A stretch of DNA of 64,000 nt from contig CACOJS010000002.1 of assembly GCA_902627495.1 (NCBI GenBank), forward strand, positions 112,212 to 176,211, in the 5' to 3' direction. Under the pieces are notes generated by a model, which worked only from the letters and a program-made list of their open reading frames with translations, was not told where the DNA came from and ran no database searches. The stretch comes from Hydrogenophilales bacterium (GTDB lineage Bacteria > Pseudomonadota > Gammaproteobacteria > Burkholderiales > Eutrophovitaceae). Positions 9,041-16,365 of the stretch are shown one piece after another; within the stretch, counting starts at the first letter, position 1; each line of letters starts with the position of its first letter. The position numbers and the translations under genes are program-made.

Positions 9041-10313
9041 TTTTCTCTCCCCTCAGCCTTTCTTGATAATTACCAAGGTACTTGGCAATAACGGCCCAGT
9101 ATAGGGCGACGGGTGCCGCCAGAAAAGATATTCCTACTAGACCTAATCCCATTAATTTAAGACCTTCATATATCCATCCACTGATTGCATCTCCACCCCT
9201 ATATATTACCGTATCAATTACGTTTTTTGCTTTGTATTTTTCATCAAAAGGTAAAACTGTAAATAAAATCTCTCTGGCTGGTTTGGTAATCGCATATTCT
9301 CCTGCCCTCCTTATTACTCCGAAAATAATTAATACAGCTAGAACTGGGAAGATCCCTAATAGAATGAAGCCCAAAATAGAAAGTAATGGTACTAGTGATA
9401 AAGTAATCGCAAGGTTGAAACTTTTGATAAGTCGATGAAATACGAGTAACTGTGTACCAATTGTCAGTAGGTTTACAGCTAAATCAATTTGGGCAAAGAG
9501 ACTGGTCCTCTTATCTGAATTAATCGAAAGTGTACTGATGATCTCAGCTTGTTGGAAATACAGAAAAGTGGATAGTAGAGAATAAATTAATATGAATAAT
9601 GAGATTGCTTGCAAATATTTGGATTTAACAATTAGAGTGACTCCTTGAATATAGTTCATCATTGATATTTTTGCTTTTAGTCTAGCTGCAGTTTCTGCCG
9701 GCTTTTCCTTCGGCAGGTACCTCATGAGTTTAGTTATACAAATAGTAGACCCTAACAGGAAAAAGAAAGATATTGGTAACAGGGCCGGGGTGCCGATTTT
9801 GGGAGCCAGAAGTGCAGCTAGTGTTGGGCCTAGTACGGCACCTGCACTTCCCCCGGCAGCAATATATCCGAATAATCTTCTGGCTTGAGAATCGCTATAA
9901 ATATCAGCCATGAAGCTCCAAAAAATTGAGATTATAAATAGATTAAATACGCTAAGCCATATGAAGAATAGGGTTGGGACTAGCCTTCCCCCTATATTTA
10001 TTTGTAAGACAAAGAAGAAAATTAATATATTTGTCGAAAAAAAAATATAACAGGTCGGTAAAAATATTTTTCTCCTATAGCGGTTAGTCAACCAACCAAA
10101 AATTGGTATAACCAATAGCATTGTGAAAAAAGTTCCAGAAAATAACCAACTTAGGTTTTCTACGCCTGCACGGATTCCCATTTCATCTCTTATTGGTCTT
10201 AAGAGGTAGTAACTGCATAAGAGGCTGAAAAAATACAAGCATGACAATGTCAGTGGTCGGGTTTCACTTTTGCTTATACTTTTAACTTTAGATGAAGTAT
10301 ACCTATTAGACAT
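9030..10313 (-). CDS. ATP/ADP-exchanger-like (Npt/TLC type) MFS membrane protein
   Basis: A carrier of about 427 residues with twelve predicted helices. The start of the membrane part, SYYLLRPIRDEMGIRAG, and the following FGWLTNRYRRK resemble bacterial and plastid nucleotide-exchanger relatives (Npt/TLC) that occur in free-living proteobacteria, where the substrate is unknown. The frame continues to 10358, but that would overlap the upstream gene by 29 bp; the ATG at 10313 (MSNRYTSSK) leaves a 16-bp gap and is preferred. The downstream Tat-exported reductase overlaps its end. Family placement is moderately confident. Confidence 0.7.
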   Translation of the reverse strand: MSNRYTSSKVKSISKSETRPLTLSCLYFFSLLCSYYLLRPIRDEMGIRAGVENLSWLFSGTFFTMLLVIPIFGWLTNRYRRKIFLPTCYIFFSTNILIFFFVLQINIGGRLVPTLFFIWLSVFNLFIISIFWSFMADIYSDSQARRLFGYIAAGGSAGAVLGPTLAALLAPKIGTPALLPISFFFLLGSTICITKLMRYLPKEKPAETAARLKAKISMMNYIQGVTLIVKSKYLQAISLFILIYSLLSTFLYFQQAEIISTLSINSDKRTSLFAQIDLAVNLLTIGTQLLVFHRLIKSFNLAITLSLVPLLSILGFILLGIFPVLAVLIIFGVIRRAGEYAITKPAREILFTVLPFDEKYKAKNVIDTVIYRGGDAISGWIYEGLKLMGLGLVGISFLAAPVALYWAVIAKYLGNYQERLRGEKNEP

Positions 10314-10329
10314 AATTATGGTTGCGATC

Positions 10330-11544
10330 TTACAACTTAGATACTCTGATAAGAGCATCTTTTCTTCGAGGTATATCTGGGTTTAGTTGGGTTCCTAATC
10401 CTGGTCCCTCTGGAGCGGTGATGAACCCATTATTAATTGGGGGCAGGTGGGTAACTAGGTCTTTATACCAGTCGTAATAAAAAGCTCTAACAATTTCTTG
10501 TACCAAAGTATTACTCAAATTCATAGCGAGGTGTACGGATGCCGTCAATAAAATTGGTCCAGTGCAATCGTGCGGTGCAATTGGCAAGGAGTGTGCCTCC
10601 GCCATACTGGCAATTTTTTTTGCTTCTGATATTCCTCCAGTCCACCCAATATCCAACATACACACAGAGACAGCATTTTTTTTAAAAAGATCGCGGAAAG
10701 CCCACCTCGTTGCTAGAGTTTCGGATGCTGTAACCCATACGTTTGTTCTTTTAGCGTATTCAGCTAATGCATCAAGATTATTCATCTTGATTGGGTCCTC
10801 GAACCAGAAGGGGTTGAATTCTTCTAACGCTTTGGCAATTTTAATCGCCGGTGGTAGCTGCCAAAGCGAGTGAAATTCAACATGTATGTCCATCTGATCG
10901 CCCACTCTTTCTCTTATTTTTTCAAAAGATTTTAATGCTACTTTGAGATCAGAATTAGAAATATAAACACCTTTCGATTTTTCTGCCGCTAGATCAAAAG
11001 GCCAAATCTTCATTCCCGTGATCCCCATATCAAGAAGAGACTGTGCAACCTCACCAGCGTCTGTTTGAAATCCTAGTAGATCTTCGTAGGGACCATGACT
11101 ATTTTTCATGTTATCAGTGGGGAGACCAAAATTACCACTATCTTGGGTGGGTTTGTTTCTAACATACTGATAACCTGCACAGGTGTTGTAGATTCTTACA
11201 GTCTGATTAGTTGCCCCTCCTAAAAGTTGATAAATTGGTTGATTAGTGACTTTGCCAAATATGTCCCAAAGAGCTATATCTACAGCAGAAGCAGCCCTCA
11301 TTTCAACACCGACACTGCTGAAGCCCAGATAAGTATTTAGGAAATTATGGTTATGTTTATCTATTTCGAGAGGATTTTTCCCTAATAAGTAAGGGGCACA
11401 GGTCTGATGTATGTGAGAGACAACGGGATCAATAGCATAGAAAGTCTCTCCTAACCCAACTATCCCTTCATCAGTATGAATTTGGACCCAAAGAATATTT
11501 GGATATTCTTTTACATTTATTGTTTCTATTGCAGTAATTTTCAT
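10330..11544 (-). CDS. mandelate racemase/muconate lactonizing enzyme family protein
   Basis: A 404-residue enolase-superfamily enzyme, likely a sugar-acid dehydratase or racemase in catabolism. The capping domain spans residues 1-130; the barrel carries TGMKIWPFD (active-site Lys), then the metal ligands in DIHVEFHSLW, FWFEDPIKM and ASETLATRW, and a catalytic His in LPIAPHDCTGP. The His-Asp arrangement and the Glu in the third ligand strand fit the mandelate racemase subgroup, but the exact substrate is not decided by these motifs. It is the first gene of a three-gene minus-strand run and is divergent from marR at 11693 across 148 bp. Confidence 0.87.
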   Translation of the reverse strand: MKITAIETINVKEYPNILWVQIHTDEGIVGLGETFYAIDPVVSHIHQTCAPYLLGKNPLEIDKHNHNFLNTYLGFSSVGVEMRAASAVDIALWDIFGKVTNQPIYQLLGGATNQTVRIYNTCAGYQYVRNKPTQDSGNFGLPTDNMKNSHGPYEDLLGFQTDAGEVAQSLLDMGITGMKIWPFDLAAEKSKGVYISNSDLKVALKSFEKIRERVGDQMDIHVEFHSLWQLPPAIKIAKALEEFNPFWFEDPIKMNNLDALAEYAKRTNVWVTASETLATRWAFRDLFKKNAVSVCMLDIGWTGGISEAKKIASMAEAHSLPIAPHDCTGPILLTASVHLAMNLSNTLVQEIVRAFYYDWYKDLVTHLPPINNGFITAPEGPGLGTQLNPDIPRRKDALIRVSKL

Positions 11545-11692
11545 TTAGCCTCCCTCGCAAGCTGATGTTTCTTTCAATAATCTTCTAATTTACCGTAAAT
11601 ATCTGTTAAAGAAATGCTAATTTATAGTCTTGGTTTGAAAAAAAACTGCAAGTCGTGCTAAAATAATAAGCTAGACAATAATAACTTAGCTA

Positions 11693-12175
11693 ATGATTAA
11701 AGAAGATTTAAATCGCAATTTTGGATTTCTAGTGCATGACGTTGCTCGATTACTGCGTATTTCGGTTGATCGTCGAATGAGTGAAGTCGGCTTGACCCGA
11801 TCCCAGTGGTGGGTTTTAAATAATCTATTTCAGCATAATGGAGCTAACCAGGCGGAGCTGGCACAAGTGCTAGAGGTAGAAAGACCAACACTAGGGAGAC
11901 TTATTGATCGGTTAGAAAAAAAAGGTTGGGTCAAGCGTGTAGAGGACTCAAAGGATAGGCGTGCAAAAAAAATCTTTCTGTCTGATGAAGTGTCTCCGAT
12001 TATTAAAGCTATGAGAAAGATAGCGGCTGAGGCGAGGTCTGATGCACTTGTCGGAATTTCAGAGGAAGAAAGAGAGCAGTTTGTAGACATACTAATACGG
12101 GTTAAAAAAAATCTCGTGACTACTGCTGTTGAGCACCGGTTACACCCTGATGAGCTCTCGGGGAAGGTAGAATGA
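11693..12175 (+). CDS. MarR family transcriptional regulator
   Basis: A 160-residue winged-helix repressor. The DNA-recognition region NQAELAQVLEVERPTLGRLIDRLEKKGWVKR is followed by the wing DSKDRRAKKIFL, the MarR signature. It probably represses the efflux genes that follow: its stop overlaps the emrA-like start by 4 bp (ATGA). MarR proteins usually release DNA on binding phenolic compounds or drugs. The upstream 148 bp contain AGCTA-rich partial repeats near 11670-11690 that could be an operator, but no clean palindrome is seen. Confidence 0.92.
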   Translation: MIKEDLNRNFGFLVHDVARLLRISVDRRMSEVGLTRSQWWVLNNLFQHNGANQAELAQVLEVERPTLGRLIDRLEKKGWVKRVEDSKDRRAKKIFLSDEVSPIIKAMRKIAAEARSDALVGISEEEREQFVDILIRVKKNLVTTAVEHRLHPDELSGKVE

Positions 12176-13296
12176 ATAAAACCACGAATAAGCCTCTGGT
12201 GGTGATGGGGTTAACGGCAAAATGGATACTTCTGTTGGGGTTACCTTTGTTGGCAACTGTTGTTGGTCTAAGATTTTACGCGGACGGCGGTAGTTTAGTT
12301 AAGACAGAAAATGCTTATGTTAAGGCCGATATCATCGCCGTTAGTCCTGAGATATCGGGTCGGGTTCTAAAAGTTTGGGTTATAGATGGGCAAAAGGTAA
12401 AAAAAGGGGACGAGCTTTTTAGAACAGAATCTCTTGGTTTCGAGCTTAGTCGGGATAAAGCTGCCGCTAAAATGGAAGTAGTGAAGACGGAAGTTCGTTC
12501 TTTGCAGGCTGATTACAGGGCTATTCTTCTTGATAAAGAAGAGGCAACCGATCGAGTGAAGTTCTTCAAAAGAAAAGTTAAGAGGTTAGCGTCGCTGAGG
12601 GAGAGAGGTATGGTCAGAGCGGATGTGTTCGATGAAGCTACTCATGAACTAGAGGTATCTAGAACTCGTCTTAAGGCCATTAGAGAACGTATAAATAGAG
12701 TCTTGGCGAGCCTTAATGGTGATCCTAAATTATCGCCCGAATTGCACCCAAGGTATTTAGAAGCTAAAGCGGTGTTTGACCGGGCTGAGATAGATATATT
12801 AGAGACACGGGTGCTATCTTCTGTTGACGGAACTATAGTTAACATGAGGTTGCAGGTTGGGGAATATGTCGAGAGAGGTGCAGATATTTTTAGCATAGTA
12901 TGCTCCGATCCTATTTGGGTTGAAGCTAATTATAAGGAAACTCAGTTAACTAATATGAGAGTCGGTCAATCGGTAAGCATAGTTGCTGACGCCTATCCTG
13001 ATGTGACCTGGATAGGGGAGGTGGAGCTTATAGCCCAGGCTACGGGTGCGGAGTTTGCATTGTTACCTCCACAAAACGCTACCGGAAATTGGATAAAAGT
13101 GGTTCAAAGAGTCCCAGTTAGAATCAAGGTTGATCGATTGGATCACGATGTGGAGTTAAGGGTAGGAATGACAGTTTCTGTTTCTGTGGATACTCAGAAA
13201 AACAGAGGTTTACCGCCTGTTTTAAAAAAGTTAAAGGATTATTCTTGGTTTCCTAGGTTTCTTGCTCCGGAAGAGGGCGTGACGAAAAACATCTAA
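12172..13296 (+). CDS. emrA: HlyD/EmrA family membrane-fusion (periplasmic adaptor) protein
   Basis: A 374-residue adaptor with one N-terminal membrane helix (about residues 18-38), a biotinyl-lipoyl-like domain (ENAYVKADIIAVSPEISGRV), a coiled-coil hairpin rich in Lys/Glu/Arg (about residues 95-180) and a beta-barrel region with DPIWVEANYKETQLTNMRVGQ. This is the EmrA layout: it bridges an inner-membrane DHA2 pump to an outer-membrane channel. It overlaps marR by 4 bp and the emrB-like gene by 1 bp, forming a tight marR-emrA-emrB operon. No TolC gene is in the window. The symbol is by family. Confidence 0.9.
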   Translation: MNKTTNKPLVVMGLTAKWILLLGLPLLATVVGLRFYADGGSLVKTENAYVKADIIAVSPEISGRVLKVWVIDGQKVKKGDELFRTESLGFELSRDKAAAKMEVVKTEVRSLQADYRAILLDKEEATDRVKFFKRKVKRLASLRERGMVRADVFDEATHELEVSRTRLKAIRERINRVLASLNGDPKLSPELHPRYLEAKAVFDRAEIDILETRVLSSVDGTIVNMRLQVGEYVERGADIFSIVCSDPIWVEANYKETQLTNMRVGQSVSIVADAYPDVTWIGEVELIAQATGAEFALLPPQNATGNWIKVVQRVPVRIKVDRLDHDVELRVGMTVSVSVDTQKNRGLPPVLKKLKDYSWFPRFLAPEEGVTKNI

Positions 13297-14801
13297 TGGA
13301 TGTTGATATGGAGGAGAAAGCTCCACGATTTAGAGGTTTAATCATTGCCTCTATAATGCTTGCAACTCTACTCTATTCAATCGATTGGACAATCGTTGTA
13401 GTTGCTTTTCCACATATGAAGGGAATATTTGCCGCAACGGAAGACCAAGTTGCTTGGGTTATAACTTGTTATATTGTTGCCTCGGCTATTACTATGCCGA
13501 CAGCGGGCTGGGCGAGCCGGAGGTTCGGTCGAAAAAGAATCATTCTTTTTTCGATTGGTGGGTTTACTGCTTCTTCAGTCATGTGTGGGGCCGCAGATTC
13601 ATTGATGGTAGAAGTAATAGCAAGGACCATTCAGGGACTGACTGGAGCATTTATTATACCTCTATCAAATTCTGTCATGCTGGATATGTTTCCCAGAAAA
13701 GAGCACGGTCGAGCATTATCTATTTGGAGTGTAGGGGCCTTTTCGGGATCTTTTCTTGGACCAGTCCTTGGAGGATACCTTACCGAATATTTATCTTGGA
13801 GATACGTGTTTTATATAAATATACCCATTGGAATTATTGCTTTCACTGGAATATTTGTTTTCATGAATGAGTCCAAAAAAGAAAAAGAAGCAAAGTTGGA
13901 TTGGTTTGGATTTCTGTCCTTAGCCCTGGGTGTTAGTGCTCTTCAAATTATGGCTGATAGGGGACATCGTCTAGATTGGTTTGAGTCCCCTGAAATTGTA
14001 ATAGAGGCGGCATTGGCAACCTTAGGGTTCTATTTGTTTTTTGCTCACAGTTTGAGTTCCCGTTCCCCTTTTTTAGATTTTCGGATACTGGCTAAGAAAC
14101 AGTTTCGGTTGGGAATGGTCTTAATGGGGTTTTACGGGCTATTAACAGTGCCTATATTGGCTATTATGCCGGTCTTTTTAGAGGAGCTTATTGGTTACCC
14201 TATAGATACGGTTGGATTATTACAGACTCCAAGAGGAGTGGGGTTGGTATTAGCATTATTTCTAGCTGGTAAGTTATCAACCAAGGTTAATCCTCGAGTT
14301 TTGATGGGAATAGGATTAATAGCAATTGCCGTTTCAAATTATGAAATGTCCCGTTGGAGCCTTGATGTAGGAGAGTGGGACATTATCTGGACAGGGCTTT
14401 TGCAGGGAGTAGGAGCAGGTATCCTAATCATTCCAATTCAGGAAGTAGCTTTTTATGGATCATCATCATCGCAAAGGGTTGATGCGTCGGCAATCATAAA
14501 TTTGACTCGAAGTATTTGTAGTAGTGTTGGCGTATCTATTACCTTGGTTTTTTATTTTATGAACAGTGGAACTGCCCGCTCGGATTTAGTCCCATATGTT
14601 AATAGATTTTCGGATTATGTCAGTGAGGCTATAGTCTTTGGGGAACATAATCAGTTATTAGCACAGTTAGGCAGAGAAATAGATCGACAGGCATCCATGT
14701 TGGGGTACAGTGCAGCGTTTTTGTTTTTGAGTGCTCTGCCCTTAATTCCATTTCTACTGTTATGTCTGTCGGGAAGACTTCGGGTCGGAGATCAATCTTA
14801 A
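13296..14801 (+). CDS. emrB: DHA2 family multidrug efflux MFS permease (EmrB type)
   Basis: A 501-residue proton-driven drug exporter with about 14 predicted helices. Typical DHA2 motifs are present: LYSIDWTIVVVAFPHMKG in helix 1, AGWASRRFGRKR as motif A, and GPVLGGYLTEYLSWRYVFYINIPIG as motif C and its continuation. It works with the preceding adaptor and an outer-membrane channel to expel hydrophobic compounds. It is translationally coupled to emrA by a 1-bp overlap. An ATG at 13308 is an alternative start. It ends 23 bp before the convergent DUF3579 gene. Confidence 0.93.
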   Translation: MDVDMEEKAPRFRGLIIASIMLATLLYSIDWTIVVVAFPHMKGIFAATEDQVAWVITCYIVASAITMPTAGWASRRFGRKRIILFSIGGFTASSVMCGAADSLMVEVIARTIQGLTGAFIIPLSNSVMLDMFPRKEHGRALSIWSVGAFSGSFLGPVLGGYLTEYLSWRYVFYINIPIGIIAFTGIFVFMNESKKEKEAKLDWFGFLSLALGVSALQIMADRGHRLDWFESPEIVIEAALATLGFYLFFAHSLSSRSPFLDFRILAKKQFRLGMVLMGFYGLLTVPILAIMPVFLEELIGYPIDTVGLLQTPRGVGLVLALFLAGKLSTKVNPRVLMGIGLIAIAVSNYEMSRWSLDVGEWDIIWTGLLQGVGAGILIIPIQEVAFYGSSSSQRVDASAIINLTRSICSSVGVSITLVFYFMNSGTARSDLVPYVNRFSDYVSEAIVFGEHNQLLAQLGREIDRQASMLGYSAAFLFLSALPLIPFLLLCLSGRLRVGDQS

Positions 14802-14823
14802 CACCCAGTTGCAAGAGCCCACA

Positions 14824-15096
14824 TCAAGATGCTTTGTTGAGTGTTTCTCTATTTTGGATTTTTAGGTCATTATCCTCTGCAAAGGACAGTAAGAACTTGA
14901 AGGCAATCGGATCCACTAGCTCCAGTTTTTTGTCTACAACCACACATTTGTTGTTATCCAGTAACATGGGTTTAAGGTATGGCGAATATGTAATTTTCTG
15001 ATCAGATTCAAATGCCGAAAGGCAGCCACATAGGCGGTCAGTCCAATCGCTAGGGCGGAATTTTTGGCCAGAATTTGTTATACCAACAATAATCAT
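14824..15096 (-). CDS. DUF3579 domain-containing protein
   Basis: A 90-residue cytoplasmic protein. The segments GITNSGQKFRPSDWTDRLCG, TYSPYLKPM and NNKCVVVDKKLELVDPIAF are diagnostic of DUF3579, a small family of beta- and gammaproteobacteria with no known role. The frame can be extended to a TTG at 15108, but the ATG at 15096 is preceded by GGAGGG at ideal spacing, so it is the start. About 80 bp upstream ends a predicted minus-strand small RNA whose loop is complementary to this ribosome site (see findings). Confidence 0.82.
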   Translation of the reverse strand: MIIVGITNSGQKFRPSDWTDRLCGCLSAFESDQKITYSPYLKPMLLDNNKCVVVDKKLELVDPIAFKFLLSFAEDNDLKIQNRETLNKAS

Positions 15097-15176
15097 AAAT
15101 CCCTCCAAAAACAGGTCGCATGATAGTTAGTACATTGTACCTAGGTTACGTTTCAATATGAGGCACTTCTAGAAAG

Positions 15177-15200
15177 AAAAAAAAAGGGCCCGAAGGCCCC
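15177..15200 (-). terminator. Rho-independent terminator, minus strand
   Basis: On the minus strand GGGCC (15199-15195) and GGCCC (15190-15186) enclose a UUCG tetraloop, followed by nine T residues (15185-15177) and a further T-rich stretch. No minus-strand protein gene precedes it, so it most likely ends the candidate small RNA. The plus strand has no T run after the stem. Confidence 0.85.
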
Positions 15201-15239
15201 GATAAGATTCGTGGGGGAGGAGAAATTACGAACCTTATC
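15177..15239 (-). ncRNA. candidate small RNA with anti-Shine-Dalgarno loop
   Basis: Read on the minus strand, an 11-bp stem (15239-15229 with 15211-15201) closes a 17-nt loop containing CUCCUCCCCC, complementary to ribosome binding sites. It is followed at once by a UUCG-capped terminator hairpin and nine U residues. One stem pair is G-U on the minus strand but would be an A-C mismatch on the plus strand, which supports minus-strand transcription. The 5' end is not fixed; no convincing promoter is visible between 15240 and 15320, so the RNA may begin further upstream. Two-hairpin RNAs with CCUCC loops are known as trans-acting regulators in other proteobacteria. No match to a named family is claimed. 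Confidence 0.65.
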
Positions 15240-15314
15240 TCTTTACCTGATCAACACTTAATACCAAGAGCACACCTTCAAATACATGGCGTATGATAAT
15301 TTATTTCTTTTATC

Positions 15315-15342
15315 TTGATAATACCTAGAAAAAGCATATAAT
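15315..15342 (+). promoter_or_regulatory. sigma-70 type promoter of the LysR gene
   Basis: TTGATA at 15315-15320 and TATAAT at 15337-15342 are separated by 16 bp. The predicted transcript would start near 15349, about 25 nt before the LysR start codon. This is the best promoter match in the window. Confidence 0.6.
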
Positions 15343-15373
15343 TTATTCCAAATAAGAATAAGGCATTTTTGGT

Positions 15374-16357
15374 ATGGATAGACTACATTTAATGCAAGTT
15401 TTTACTAGAATTGTGGAGTCTGGAAGCTTCTCAGCAGTCGCTAAGGAGATGAATATGCTCCAACCTACAGTCAGTAAGCACATGAATGCTCTGGAAAATA
15501 TTCTTGGTGTACGGTTATTAAATAGAACTACCCGTAAGTTATCCGTTACTGATTCTGGTAGGGAATATTACCAAAGGGCAAAAAGAATATTAGATGAAGT
15601 GCGGGAAATGGACTCTGAAATAGCCTCCCTGCAAAATAATCCTACTGGTACCTTAAGGGTAAGTGCACCAGCTGCTTTTGGCCGACGTTATCTGGTTCCT
15701 TTGGTATTTGAATTTAAGAGGCAATATCCTGAACTAGCTATTGATCTGTCCTTGAAAGACCGATACGTGGATGTTGTTCAGGAAGGGGTGGATGTGGCTA
15801 TAAGGATGGGAGAGTTAGAGGACTCCTCTTTAGTTGCGAGGCACATAGGTAGTTTTGCACGCATGTGCGTTGCTTCTCCAGATTACATAGCTAAACATGG
15901 GATGCCCCGTGAGCCTGCCGATTTGAAACAGCATAATTGCATCACTTATTCCTACAATACGTATACTTACTACAGCTCTAGTAATGACTGGAATTTTGGC
16001 TCAAGTAAGAAACCAACCTTAGTTCGTGTTTTTGGTAATTTCAAGGCAAATAGTGCTTTTGCTATTAGGTCTGCGGCAAGGCACGGCATTGGTGTTGCTA
16101 ATTTGCCTGCTTTTTTATTGAATGAGGATTTGGAAAGTGGCAGGCTCATTCATCTATTGTCAGATTTTGGGCCAGCTCAGATGCGTATCAGTGCGGTTTA
16201 TCCTTCAGGCAGGTTAGTCTCCAGAAAGGTAAAATTATTTGTCAATCACGTGCAAGGGAAGTTGTTAAGCATTCCCCTGCTACATCCCAGAGACCCAGTG
16301 AGGTTCATTCCAAGAATAAAAGGAAAACCAGCTACATTGGCACCACATCCGGAGTAG
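15374..16357 (+). CDS. LysR family transcriptional regulator
   Basis: A 327-residue regulator. The N-terminal helix-turn-helix (residues 1-60) includes FTRIVESGSFSAVAKEMNML and LGVRLLNRTTRKLSVT; the rest is a periplasmic-binding-protein-like effector domain. It is close in style to the broad CrgA/AaeR-like group in which the N-terminus begins MDRLHLMQVF. LysR genes often lie beside their targets, but both neighbours here are housekeeping or small genes, so the regulon is unknown. The C-terminal tail (about 30 residues) is rich in Pro/Arg. It ends 8 bp before parE. Confidence 0.92.
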   Translation: MDRLHLMQVFTRIVESGSFSAVAKEMNMLQPTVSKHMNALENILGVRLLNRTTRKLSVTDSGREYYQRAKRILDEVREMDSEIASLQNNPTGTLRVSAPAAFGRRYLVPLVFEFKRQYPELAIDLSLKDRYVDVVQEGVDVAIRMGELEDSSLVARHIGSFARMCVASPDYIAKHGMPREPADLKQHNCITYSYNTYTYYSSSNDWNFGSSKKPTLVRVFGNFKANSAFAIRSAARHGIGVANLPAFLLNEDLESGRLIHLLSDFGPAQMRISAVYPSGRLVSRKVKLFVNHVQGKLLSIPLLHPRDPVRFIPRIKGKPATLAPHPE

Positions 16358-16365
16358 TATAAATA

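Noticed and set aside
11545..11692. MarR operator palindrome
   Set aside because: AGCTA repeats near 11670-11690 do not form a clean inverted repeat of the usual MarR length.
13385..13870. 161-codon frame inside emrB
   Set aside because: Out-of-frame shadow of the efflux permease, with Cys/Tyr-rich random composition.
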